NCBI GenBank assembly: GCA_004764695.1
Contig: SMSO01000007.1
Coordinates: forward strand, 1,371,270-1,435,269
Direction: 5' to 3'
Origin: Schizochytrium sp. TIO01
Lineage: Eukaryota > Sar > Bigyra > Thraustochytrida > Thraustochytriidae
Length of the DNA stretch: 64,000 nucleotides
In this document: piece by piece, positions 29,941 through 40,455 of the stretch
Position numbering within the stretch: the first letter of the stretch is position 1
How the letters are laid out: each line of letters opens with the position of its first letter
The notes under the pieces: model-generated
Told to the model about the DNA's origin: nothing
Databases searched by the model: none
The model's input: the letters and a program-made list of their open reading frames with translations, nothing else
Position numbers and translations under genes: made by a program

Positions 29941-32705
29941 TGTGATTTATAATCTGTGGACGTGTTGAAATTATCTCTCTTTTAAAAAGATATTAGGTTA
30001 GATTTTTGTATGGTGTATATGGTGTGCTCTCTGTCTGGCTTTTTTCAAGAGCGATTAATCGATTAGCACGCACTACCTATACTGTGAGGTAGCTCCGATG
30101 TATGCGACCTCTATGTTCTAGTTATGTTGAAATGAAGTGCGCTGATGAAGTATTTTGATAGTCTCTTTGTTTTGTTTTCTAGACTAGATATTTGGAGTAT
30201 GTTGTCCAAAATTAGATCGAATGCTGCACATGTGGAAGAAAGTAGCACTTGTTTGGTTCTTTTTGTTCATACATGAAATTCTCATTGAGCTTTGGTTTGC
30301 GGGCTGTCACATTGGTGTCAACAGGAGTTCGCGATACTCGCAAGAGTTTTGAGCAATATTTGACCGGCGTTTGGCACGGCAGGCAACTTTTGGAGTCTTA
30401 AGGAGTCCTATCGTAGACAGGTAGTTATCTACAATTCTGTCGTGCAATGGCAAACTCTAACTATGTATGACACAGGAAGCTGCTCCCAGCCTTCAGCAGT
30501 TCCCCGATTTATCCGACTCACATAATTCACCTGCTTATCGTCAAGACCTGCAGGAACACGTCAACTTTCTTCTAGCTATTGCGGATTTACTCTCTTGATA
30601 AAGAGCTTGTAATAAAGGCTGAGATAACTCATTATCCAGAGATCAAAATTAAAATGTCTAGTTTGGAGAGCACTCAGCAGCGCTCTCACTAATATAGATA
30701 GCAGTCAGAGTTTTAGGTAAAGTCTTGAGCTAGCAGTCATGACTGAACAGCGCTCTCACTGCCATAGATCGCAGCCAGAGGCTGAAAATGCTCTTACTTA
30801 AATAAGGTCTCTAGCTAAAATATCCAGTCGGCAGTCATGACTGAACAGCGCTCTCACTACCATAGATCGCAGTCAGAGGCTGAAAATGTTCTTACTTAAT
30901 AAGATCTCAAGCTACAGTATCCAGTCGGCAGTCATGATTGAACAGCGCTCTCACTACCAGAGATATAGCAGTCAGAGGCTGAAAATGCTCTTGCGTGGAT
31001 AAAGTCTCGAGCCAGAATACTAAATCAGCAGCCATGACTGAACAGCGCTCTCTACTGAGGGGTTTATTACTGGTAGGTGTACCTCTGTGTCAGGTGTGTG
31101 CTATGGATCAATGTTTACCGAAGGGCTGATATGCAATAATTTAAATTACACCTAAGTGAACGGATTGTGAGCGAGACAGAGAGTGAGAACAGGTGTAACA
31201 TAGAATATCCGTCCTTAATTATTGATGCATAATAGAGCATGTTGAGCTATTGTACCAGATAGATTTTTTAATTTCAATTAAAAGTATTAAATTAAATAAA
31301 AGGATTGCCATGCACCCCAAATTCTTGTAATGATTCGATACATGGCGAACCTAATGTCTTCAGATCGAAGGCAAGTCAAGTCGCAAAGTTTCGTCTGTGG
31401 TAATCCGAAGTTTTCTACAACGATGGGAAACTTTTTACCTCGAGAAGATCAAGAAGATCTCTTGAAGTCAAGGGAGAAAAGTTAACACATAAAATGGATG
31501 ATGTTTCTCAAAAAGGGGGCAAATTTGGTTTGCTTCAAAACTTTTAGTGGGCTGGTTTTATGCATGGTAGACTTCCATAATTCCTTTTTAAGGCTTTAAT
31601 GTCTTCTCTGTGAGCTCTTGTCTCGAATCACTTTTTAAAAAATGAGAACAAAAACTAAATTCAGTTGCTTGCAATAATGGGGCTTGGTGCGTGCATTGTT
31701 TTTACTACATGCCAGTAGCATCTGTATACTTACCATTTAGAAGTAACATTGAAGAAAACACGGGCGACAAGACGAGGTACAATACGCGTGTTGCTGCCAA
31801 AGCAGGAAGGGTGATCCACTTTCCATTGTAGCGCGCAGTGTATCGTGAACTGGCAAGACGCCCCGTGGCAACTTATCATGTCCTTTCGATTCCTTTTCTT
31901 TTATTGTTTCCCCAGAGAACGAGAACAGTGACAGTGCTAATGTTGTATCAGCTGATACCAAGGTCTTCAGTAGGGACAGCATTATGAGCACTCTCGCCAA
32001 AATCATTGAAAATCGAGGCTATTGATATTACTATACCATGATCAAGTTTGACATGAAGGCGAGAGAGACAGCTCATATCCACCAGTGTGGAGCGGCTAAA
32101 TCATGATAAGGCTATTGTGCTAAGGCAAATGCCAGCGCTATCTACCAGTTTCTAGACATCGGTGGCGTGTTCAATTGGAGCTGTAAGCTCACCTTACAGC
32201 TTCATATTGTCTAGCACGTAAAACATCCATAGAGCAGACGAGTGTCTTATAGAGATACCCCTCACTCACATCAACTGTTATGGTTTGCCAGTGGTGGATC
32301 CATGCCTCTACCCCCATTGGATAAAAGAAGGCTATGAAAACTGTGATATCACCCCAGCTGATTCCTTGGAGATGCCTGAACGTGAAGACAGGAAACGCGA
32401 CTCCCCCCACCCCCCCAGTTGTTTTTTTGTTCGATGTAGATCGTATCGATGACACAAAGGTTACATGGTTCCCAACATGCGTCTTATGATTGTTCCCATG
32501 AATGTCTCGCTCAAGAATGGGTAACCCACGATGAATTTCAATATGTATGAATAACGTTAGAAGAAACCAGACGAAGCTACCCAAGGCAGAAGGATTCCTT
32601 CTGCAAAGGCTTTCCTCAGATAGAAAAATAATGCGCTTTGTGCGTTACACGAAAGAACAAAGTGCATTCAATTAATCTGTGACCTTGTGGTCGGTAGTGT
32701 ATTAA
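29941..32705. other. intergenic between VWA genes B and C
   Basis: Holds the ~98-bp tandem repeat (30678-31055). A minus-strand ORF at 31737-32006 begins with a hydrophobic, signal-like segment (MILARVLIMLSLLKTLVSA) but has no support beyond that. The stretch 32650-32705 matches the 3' flank of gene B. Confidence 0.5.
30678..31055 (+). repeat. ~98-bp tandem repeat, about 4 units
   Basis: CAGCGCTCTCACT-type unit starts lie at 30678, 30748, 30846, 30943 and about 31043, so spacing is 70 then 97-100 bp. Units share GCAGTCATGACTGAACAGCGCT and GAGGCTGAAAATG. The core resembles GGCACGACTGATCAGCGCTC in the element at 35770-35820. Confidence 0.85.
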
Positions 32706-34405
32706 TTAAACTGCGGTCAGTCTATTTAATTCGTTATGATAAGCTCTGCTCCATTTCACATTCTGGATTGTAACATATCTGGACTTGCTAACGTAGACCG
32801 GAGTGGTGCTTTTCACTCCTTTCGAGTTCTTAGGATTACCCTGATCTTTGTGACAACTTCTCGTACCGTTTAAAAACAGTTCCAAATATCCCTCTGTAAC
32901 CACAATAACAACCTCGTACGTCTCGCCTGTAATCAGAGGTTCTTCCGATGTACACACCACGAGGTCATCATCAAGTGAACTACGACTAGCAGCTCTCAGA
33001 TAGTTATCAGGTGAGATGCCTAGTTCAGGTTGGAAAATATCGTCATCTCCACGGATAAGAATCCATGCATAGCGAGAGGGGCTCTCATTAAAAATGAATG
33101 TGAGATTTAGAGTGTATGGCATCGAAAGAGAGCGCGCAGCCTCATGTAGACTGATTCCGAGTTGCGCAAGGGTCACAGGGTAAAATGTAGGTGGTACTGT
33201 CGGTGCAGTTGTAGGTGATGTTCTCGCATGTTTAGAATGTGTCGTCGGTGCATCTATTTCATTGTGCAACTTCAATGTGTTCAGTCTACCAGATGATGCA
33301 GTAGCGTAAGCTTCGAATTTTCGGAAAGTAGAGCCTCCCGTTCGTAACTTTGTAGGGTTTGCAGTCAGTTCCTCTGTAGATTTCTCGAGAGAATAGAGAC
33401 AGTATTTCGGGCCCGAAATAAAATTGCTCTTCGTCTGCTTCAAGAGCCTGCAGTTTCATACAAGAAACACTTGTATTCTGGAGTCAGAGTAAAGTACTCA
33501 CACAACTCTGTTGCATAGCACAAAGAACCACACTCTGCAGCAGTCTGAACCTTTTTGATTGGGTTCTCTATGTCAGCAACTTTGGTCACATGAGCGAACT
33601 GTTTGTTAGAAATGTAGCAGCTTGTGTCTGACAGCAAAGTTGGAGCAGGAGTAGGGCTTTCTGTTGGGGCCGTATCAGTAGGGCTCTCTATAAGAGTTTT
33701 AACACAAGACTCTGCAGCTGCATCAGAGCTTGATGCAGCTTCTTTCACATACAATGAAAGGATATCAGACGAAGTAAAGACGTTGTCTGCATCATCGATA
33801 TTATCTGTTGGAACATGAATCACAACTACATCGTTTGCTACAGCATCTTTCACAAGGTTCTCCAAGCAGGACTGCAAAGATCTGGAGGTCAGCCCCGATG
33901 CGTCTGCAATATTGTCACAAACATCATAGACAGATGTCGACGGGTTAGACGGAATATCGAGGACACCATCGGCAACGATGATAATGACTTTTTGACTCGA
34001 AGAACGGCCCTGGTCGTCCAAGATTTTAAGCGCGTAATCTACGGCAAAAGGGAGACTCGAACTTTCTGTATTGACACGAGAAAGCTTTCCTATTTTGGCG
34101 GTAAGCTTTCCTTTATTGTTGAGTGTTCCAAATGGAAATTTTTTCTTGATACTGTCAGTATAGCTGTACAGAGCGAAGCGGTCGTCGTCTGCTCGGGCCC
34201 CAACGTCGAAGTTTTTCACAATGCTTTTGCAAAGAGCCTGAATCTGCTTGAGATCTGTATTTAATGAGGTGGATTCATCGACCATCATGACGATGTCACG
34301 GGGATAGCATGAGCTTGCGCTTGTTGCAGCAGCATCATATGCAGCGATCAACACCGCAGCAAATGCTACAAGACAGGCAAACCCAAATTTATTTACTTTT
34401 ATCAT
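32706..34405 (-). pseudogene. VWA gene C: frameshifted copy of gene B
   Basis: Same architecture as B: signal peptide, VWA (metal site DESTS), PAN-like module, linker, one LamG-like module. One T is missing relative to B at about 33444 (B reads GGCTCTTTGAAG, C reads GGCTCTTGAAG on the minus strand). This creates an in-frame TGA after CFLYETAGS (residue 321), inside the PAN module; the remaining frame (33443-32706) continues open to the same C-terminus. Apart from this the two are nearly identical, so the lesion is recent, or is a sequencing or assembly error in a three-base run. A truncated secreted VWA protein could still be made. Confidence 0.8.
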
Positions 34406-34460
34406 TGAGGATATTGTATTAATTCGACCTCAGCGATGTTGCGTTAAGGTTCTGCTTGGT
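34406..34460 (-). promoter_or_regulatory. conserved ATG-proximal block of VWA gene C
   Basis: Near-identical to the blocks at genes A, B and D, so the broken gene keeps its presumed promoter. Confidence 0.6.
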
Positions 34461-35269
34461 CTGTGATTTATATAATCTGTGGACCTGAAATTATCTTTCA
34501 GGTAAAAAAATAAAATAAAAATCAGTCCATAATATTATAAGGTTTGTACCAGTGTGGGGTACCCTCTGCAATTGCGCACGCTACCTTTACTATGGAGCAG
34601 CCCCTCCATATAAGAGTTCTGCGCTCTCTAGAGTTATGTTGAAAGGAAGTGTCCTGGTGAAGCATCTTCTACATTGTCTTTGCTTTGTTCTATGTTGTGG
34701 AAGAAGTCCTAGTTATGTATCGCATCCCAAATTAGATCGAGTGCTGCACATGCGGAAGAACGGCGGTCCCAGTGCTTCTTTGGTTCTCTTTGTTTATCCA
34801 AGTTCGGAGGCCTCAACGAATGCCTCGAAACTTGCCCAGGATTGAGCTCATCTGTGCGCGTAATCTTCAACCCGTGAACTGAGGGCCCAAGCTGTGCGAG
34901 GTAACTTCTCCTATACATTAACTAATTCCCACTTGCCCACGCGCAATTTATCCCGCAAAACAAGACCTTGTGCTGTAGAAGTATTGGCGACCACATCGAG
35001 AGTCCCACGGATACATATACACATACATACATTTCAACCTCAATAAGGATGGGCTGTTCTCGCAGCAGTTCTGGTTTGAAGTACTCCTCCGGCTCACGCT
35101 CCCCTTAGAGCCGGAAAACCTTGCGCGGGTTTCTTCAAGTTCGTGAGCCTTCTCCAGGCGGCTGAGACCTCTCAGACATCACCTATGAAGCAAGACAACT
35201 TAGTTTACGGACCGGCGTCGAGAGGGGTACTCGAGTACTGCAGGGTGAGGAAAGTTGCAAGAGTTCTGA
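34461..35269. other. intergenic, diverged duplicate of gene B upstream DNA
   Basis: No gene seen. About 34555-34840 resembles 30060-30300 (shared AAATTAGATCGAGTGCTGCA and TTATGTTGAAAGGAAGTG-like segments). Confidence 0.5.
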
Positions 35270-35333
35270 GCAAATTGGGTCCCCAGGAGCCTTAAGCAGG
35301 AAAGGGACCATTTTCCACTTACACTTAGACTTC

Positions 35334-35376
<43 letters not shown>

Positions 35377-36085
35377 CTCTCCTGCGACGTCGGAGTTTCT
35401 TACAGTCCTGGCTGTGAAGTTTTATTTCTCCGATTCCCCCGATCCGCACAGTTCTCGTTCACAGCTCTTGGGCGAAACCAACTCTGGTACACGCCAAACT
35501 CCTTGTGCGTAAGGTAGTCGTTGCGGGTTTGCTGTTTCGGATGAAGGGCCGGGAGGAAGGACTTTGAGACAGAGATGCCTGGTCGTCCATCCAGAGATCT
35601 TCTTCAGCTTAGAGTGTATGTCTGGTTTGGAGGGAGGGTACGCGAACCCCGGATTGGAGGACATGAACACCCAGCATGCATGCTCCCGCTACCGTAGATA
35701 ACAAACAAATAAACAAACAAACAAACAGTCAGAAGATGAAAGTCCTCCCACTTAGATATAAGATCAAGTCGAGATACGTACTCGGCAGGCACGACTGATC
35801 AGCGCTCTAAAGGACTGTGTTACGAGGGATGCCATCTTCAGTATGCACTTTACTCGAACCGGTTCGAGTGAAGGCAATGAGGCAAAATCTCTGTACGTGG
35901 GTAAAACAGCCAAAACAATCACTAATGTGTGGATAGGTACACACATTTTGCAAGATATCTAGCTGGAAATAGGAGGTATGTATGCAGGTGCCTACCTATC
36001 ATGCACGAAGAGAAGCTTCTACCATGAATATGCAATTATGTTCGTCCGATTCGTGCCACCTACGTAAGCATACTTAGATCAGAAC
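35270..36085 (-). repeat. ~0.8-kb dispersed element, copy 2 (inverted partner of 16775-17540)
   Basis: Reverse-complement match to 16775-17540. Has a longer (TTAG)n run and a one-mismatch version of the palindrome. Together the two copies bracket genes A-C and the second oxidoreductase. Confidence 0.75.
35334..35376 (+). repeat. (TTAG)n microsatellite
   Basis: About ten GTTA units; a shorter, imperfect counterpart lies at 17448-17475 in the inverted copy. Confidence 0.9.
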
Positions 36086-36741
36086 CATGCTTAGAAATGA
36101 CCTGAAGTAGAATTTCTATTGCTTGCCAGTTTGCTTTTACTTGAGATCTGACTCAGGTGAAAGAACTCTTTGCAACATTCAAGACGACTTTGTCGTAGGG
36201 AATTCAATTCATAGTGTGCGGGTAATGGTGTACCTGCCTACCGTGTAATAAGTACGCTCAGACACAAACTCGAGCAGCACGTGGATCTACTCATTCTGGT
36301 CCCTACTAGCAAATTCAAGTTCTTTGTTTATATCTCAGGACTCTGAGATCGTGGAGCATTACTTCAGGAGGAATCATATTCAGAAACAAGAGATCAAATC
36401 GAAGAGTGTTGAGGGTAATCGACAGCAATCGACCACCTTGACAGCATTTACCACAATTGTTACGTAAAGCAATCAGAAGTTTAGAACACAAAGCGACGAG
36501 CTAGAACGGGAAGACATCATGTGGTAACTAACAAGCATCGAACCAAAGTTCTCCCCGAGTCCAATTCCTCTTTTCTTCTCATTCCTTCTTTCCAATCATA
36601 AAAAAGAAATGAAAACCAAAACCAAGATTCATTTCTTAATGGTATCTCAAAGGCCACTTATATAAACCACACGCGGAAATTCTACATGAGCGGAACTTCA
36701 CTTGTACACATCAGGGCAACAGTATGTGAAAATGAATTATC
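36086..36741. other. intergenic downstream of VWA gene D
   Basis: No gene or known repeat recognised. Confidence 0.5.
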
Positions 36742-39700
36742 TCAACTCCACTTCACATTACTGATTGTGAAATCTGAGTCGTTGGTAATGTAGACTGGAT
36801 AGGCAACCCCCACGCCCGAATAAGAATCATGAGGAATCATATTATGATGACAACTCGCCAAACCGTCCAGATACAGGTGAATTTGGTTGTTCTTGACATC
36901 GACTTTAACGCTGTATGTTCTGCTCTCAAATAATCCTTCAGTTATGCAAACTAAATCGTTACCTGACGTTGTCGAGACTGACACTTGAAGTTTGTGACTA
37001 TCTGTAAACTCAAATTTTGGTTGGACCGTGTCCGAGTCTCCGTGGAGAATAATCGTTCTTGAAGTACTGGGGTCGTTCGCATAGCTAAACGAGAAACTCA
37101 AAGTATAAGTCGAGGACAAGGAGCGACTAGACTCATAGAGTTCAAGCGTATCGTCTCCAAGATCATTCGTAGTTGGGGCATTCGTTGGGGGAGTTGGACT
37201 TTGCGTCGGTGTACCTGTAGTTGGGGCATTCGTTGGGGGAGTTGGACTTTGTGTCGGTGTACCTGTAGTTGGGGCATTCGTTGGTGGAGTTGGACTTTGC
37301 GTCGGTGTACCTGTAGTTGGAGCATTCGTTGGGGAAGTTGGACTTTGCGTCGGTGTACCTGTAGTTGGGGCATTCGTTGGGGGAGTTGGACTTTGCGTCG
37401 GTGTACCTGTAGTTGGGGCATTCGTTGGGGGAGTTGGACTTTGCGTCGGTGTACCTGTAGTCGGGGCATTCGTTGGTGGAGTTGGACTTTGCGTCGGTGT
37501 ACCTGTAGTTGGGGCATTCGTTGGGGGAGTTGGACTTTGCGTCGGTGTACCTGTAGTTGGGGCATTCGTTGGGGGAGTTGGACTTTGCGTCGGTGTACCT
37601 GTAGTTGGGGCATTCGTTGGGGGAGTTGGCGAACTTGTGGGCCTTTCTGTTTCATAGTCCCACATTAAGTTGTCTATTGTACCAGATGCAGTCACGAAAT
37701 TGTCTGGGCCTCCGATGTACAGCGGCAAGCTCTCGCCCACATATAGCAGCTTTTCAGAAGCAGCAAAACTAATTCTACAACCAAGATCGCCGTCTATGTA
37801 GATATTGGCAGCATCTCCTTCTGTTACGGTGATGTCTATTTGGTAAGTCTTTCCCAATTCCAGTGTAGTAGTATCGCAGTGTCTATTCGAGTTCACTGAT
37901 GTAGATATCCGAAACAGAAGCTTGCTGGATCCTCTGCCGGCAAAAACAGCTGGCTGCCGAACGTAGCCTTTTGAAGTGTGTCTGGTTCCACGCTGAATGA
38001 CGCTCTGAGGACCCTTGGAGTTTGTGTTATCAAGTGTAAAGTCAAAGCTCATCGAGTACGTGGAGCTAAGAAACACCTCTTCATCATAGACTGCATTCGC
38101 CAACGACGGTGACGCAGTAGGACTTTGCGTCGGTGTACCTGTAGTTGGGGCATTCGTTGAGGGAGTTGGACTTTGCGTCGGTGTACCTGTAGTTGGGGCA
38201 TTCGTTGGGGGAGTTGGCGAACTTGTGGGCCTTTCTGTTTTATACTCCCACTTTAAGTTCTCCACTGTACCAGATGCAGTCACGAAATTGTCTGGGCATC
38301 CAATGTACAGAGGCAAGCTCTCATCCACATACAACAAAGTTTCATCTGCAGTATACTCAATGGTGCAGCCTAAATCACCGTCGATATAGAGATTGGCAGT
38401 TTCACCTTCTGTTACACTAATCTTTATTTCATAGGTCTTTCCCAACTCGAGCTCAGTAGTTGTATTGCAGCCCTTGTTTGAGAATTCCGAAGTAGAGGTA
38501 CGGAAACGAAGCTTGCTTGTGCCCTCATCGACGAAAAGAGCTGGCTGACGAACGTAACCGTTTGCATTCATTTTCGTTCCACGTTGAATGATACTCTGAG
38601 GACCCTCGGAGTTTGTGTAATCAAGTGTAAAGTCAAAGCTCATCGAGTACGTGGAGCTAAGAAACACCTCGTCATCATAGACTGCATTCGCCAACGACGG
38701 TGGCGCAGTAGGACTTTCCGTCGGTGTACCTGTAGTTGTGGCATTCGTTGGGGGAGTTGGCGAACTTGTGGGCCTTTCTGTTTTATACTCCCACATTAAG
38801 TTCTCCACTGTACCAGATGCAGTCACGAAATTGTCTGGGCATCCAATGTACAGAGGCAAGCTCTCATCCACATACAACAAAGTTTCATCTGCAGTATACT
38901 CAATGGTGCAGCCTAAATTACCGTCGATATAGAGATTGGCAGTTTCACCTTCTGTTACACTAATCTTTATTTCATAGGTCTTTCCCAACTCCAGATCAGT
39001 AGTTGTATTGCAGCCCTTGTTTGAGAATTCCGAAGTAGAGGTACGGAAACGAAGCTTGCTTGTGCCCTCATCAACGAAAAGAGCTGGCTGACGAACGTAA
39101 CCGTTTGCATTCATTTTCGTTCCACGTTGAATGATACTCTGAGGACCCTCGGAGTTTGTGTAATCAAGTGTAAAGTCAAAGCTCATCGAGTACGTGGAGC
39201 TAAGAAACACCTCGTCATCATAGACTGCATTCGCCAACGACGGTGGCGCAGTAGGACTCGACGTAAGCGATTCCGAAGGACTTGGCGTAAGCGATTCCGA
39301 AGGACTTGGTGTAAGCGATTCCGAAGGACTTGGCGTAAGCGATTCCGAAGCACTTGGAGTTGGTTCGGCAGTAGCTTCCTCGGCAACACGGGAACAGTAT
39401 TTTGGACCTGAAAAAAATTTGCCCTTCTTATATTTCGAAGAGCCAGCACTTTTGTACAAGAAACACTTGCGTTTCGGATTCAAAGTAAAGTATTCACAGC
39501 CGTCTGTTGCATAGCACAACGAGCCACACTCTGCAGCAGTCTGAACCTTTTTGATTGGGTTCTCTATGCCAGAGACTTTCTTCACGTTAGTATACTGCTT
39601 ATTAGAAACGTAGCAGCTTGTGTCTGACAGCAAAGTTGGAGCAGGAGTAGGGCTTCCTGTGGAGGCCGTATCAGTAGTGCTTCCTGAAGAAATCGCAGCA

Positions 39701-40401
39701 CAAGACTCCGCAACTGCATCAGAGCTTGAGGAGACTTCTTTTACATACAATGGAAGGATATCAGACGAAGTAAAGACGTTGTCTGCATCATCGATATTAT
39801 TTGTTGGAACATGAATCACAGCTACATCGTTTGCTACAGCCTCCTCCACAAGGTTCTCCAAGCAGGACTGCAAAGAACTGGAGGTCAGCTCCGATGCGTC
39901 TGCAATGTTGTCACAAACATCATAGACAGATGTCGACGGGTTAGACGGAATATCGAGGACACCATCGGCAACGATGATAATGACTTTTTGACTCGAAGAA
40001 CGGCCCTGGTCGTCCAAGATTTTAAGCGCGTAATCTACGGCAAAAGGGAGACTCGAACTTTCTGTATTGACACGAGAAAGCTTTCCTATTTTGGCGTTTA
40101 GCTTTCCTTTATTTTTGAATGTGCCAAATGGAAATTTGTTCGTGATACTGTCAGTATAGCCGTACAGAGCGAAGTAGTCATCATCGGTACTCGTTCCAAC
40201 ATCGAAGTTTTTCACAATGCTCTTGCAAAGAGCCTTGATCTTGTTGAACTCGGCCTTCGATGAGCCGGATTCATCGACCATCATGACGATGTCACGGGGA
40301 TAGCATGAGCTTGCGCTTGCTGCAGCAGCATCATATGCAGCGATCAACACCGCAGCAAATGCTACAAGGCAGGCAAACCCAAATTTATTTACTTTTATCA
40401 T
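36742..40401 (-). CDS. VWA gene D: longest VWA-PAN-LamG protein (1219 aa)
   Basis: The signal peptide, VWA (DESGS) and PAN-like modules are almost identical to gene A. A PSPSESLT linker follows, then three LamG-like modules of the A type. The first two are near-copies of each other with a 543-bp (181-residue) in-frame period; the third matches the second LamG of gene A (YVRQPAVFAGRGSSK). Then come nine full 16-residue Pro/Thr repeats plus a partial, and a C-terminal LamG-like module (IHLYLDGLASCHH ... FTISNVKWS) related to genes B and C rather than A. No anchor, so probably secreted. Gene D equals gene A with one module added and the C-terminal module exchanged, which shows module-level recombination. 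Ligand unknown. Confidence 0.8.
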   Translation of the reverse strand: MIKVNKFGFACLVAFAAVLIAAYDAAAASASSCYPRDIVMMVDESGSSKAEFNKIKALCKSIVKNFDVGTSTDDDYFALYGYTDSITNKFPFGTFKNKGKLNAKIGKLSRVNTESSSLPFAVDYALKILDDQGRSSSQKVIIIVADGVLDIPSNPSTSVYDVCDNIADASELTSSSLQSCLENLVEEAVANDVAVIHVPTNNIDDADNVFTSSDILPLYVKEVSSSSDAVAESCAAISSGSTTDTASTGSPTPAPTLLSDTSCYVSNKQYTNVKKVSGIENPIKKVQTAAECGSLCYATDGCEYFTLNPKRKCFLYKSAGSSKYKKGKFFSGPKYCSRVAEEATAEPTPSASESLTPSPSESLTPSPSESLTPSPSESLTSSPTAPPSLANAVYDDEVFLSSTYSMSFDFTLDYTNSEGPQSIIQRGTKMNANGYVRQPALFVDEGTSKLRFRTSTSEFSNKGCNTTTDLELGKTYEIKISVTEGETANLYIDGNLGCTIEYTADETLLYVDESLPLYIGCPDNFVTASGTVENLMWEYKTERPTSSPTPPTNATTTGTPTESPTAPPSLANAVYDDEVFLSSTYSMSFDFTLDYTNSEGPQSIIQRGTKMNANGYVRQPALFVDEGTSKLRFRTSTSEFSNKGCNTTTELELGKTYEIKISVTEGETANLYIDGDLGCTIEYTADETLLYVDESLPLYIGCPDNFVTASGTVENLKWEYKTERPTSSPTPPTNAPTTGTPTQSPTPSTNAPTTGTPTQSPTASPSLANAVYDEEVFLSSTYSMSFDFTLDNTNSKGPQSVIQRGTRHTSKGYVRQPAVFAGRGSSKLLFRISTSVNSNRHCDTTTLELGKTYQIDITVTEGDAANIYIDGDLGCRISFAASEKLLYVGESLPLYIGGPDNFVTASGTIDNLMWDYETERPTSSPTPPTNAPTTGTPTQSPTPPTNAPTTGTPTQSPTPPTNAPTTGTPTQSPTPPTNAPTTGTPTQSPTPPTNAPTTGTPTQSPTPPTNAPTTGTPTQSPTSPTNAPTTGTPTQSPTPPTNAPTTGTPTQSPTPPTNAPTTGTPTQSPTPPTNAPTTNDLGDDTLELYESSRSLSSTYTLSFSFSYANDPSTSRTIILHGDSDTVQPKFEFTDSHKLQVSVSTTSGNDLVCITEGLFESRTYSVKVDVKNNQIHLYLDGLASCHHNMIPHDSYSGVGVAYPVYITNDSDFTISNVKWS
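37160..37640 (-). repeat. coding 48-bp minisatellite of gene D
   Basis: Nine full units plus a partial of the same repeat as gene A, including the TSPTNAP variant unit beside the same neighbouring variants. Confidence 0.95.
38150..39235 (-). repeat. 543-bp in-frame tandem duplication of a LamG module in gene D
   Basis: GTTTGTGTAATCAAGTG occurs at 38611 and 39154, and the flanking sequence repeats with few differences. The period is 543 bp, or 181 codons. Confidence 0.9.
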
Positions 40402-40455
40402 GGAGGATATTGTATTAATTCGACCTCAGCGATGTTGCGTTAAGGTTCTGCTCGG
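40402..40455 (-). promoter_or_regulatory. conserved ATG-proximal block of VWA gene D
   Basis: As at genes A-C. The base next to the ATG differs (CATGGAGG here, CATTGAGG in the others on the plus strand). Confidence 0.6.

Noticed and set aside
30678-31055. CRISPR-like array
   Set aside because: Units are about 98 bp, diverged along their whole length, with no distinct constant repeat and unique spacers; the genome is eukaryotic.
31737-32006. 89-aa minus-strand ORF with signal-like start as a secreted peptide gene
   Set aside because: Only one weak feature, no homology to neighbours, and it lies in duplicated non-coding DNA.
32189-32584. 131-aa minus-strand ORF
   Set aside because: Starts at TTG with no ATG context and shows no convincing match to the VWA family modules.
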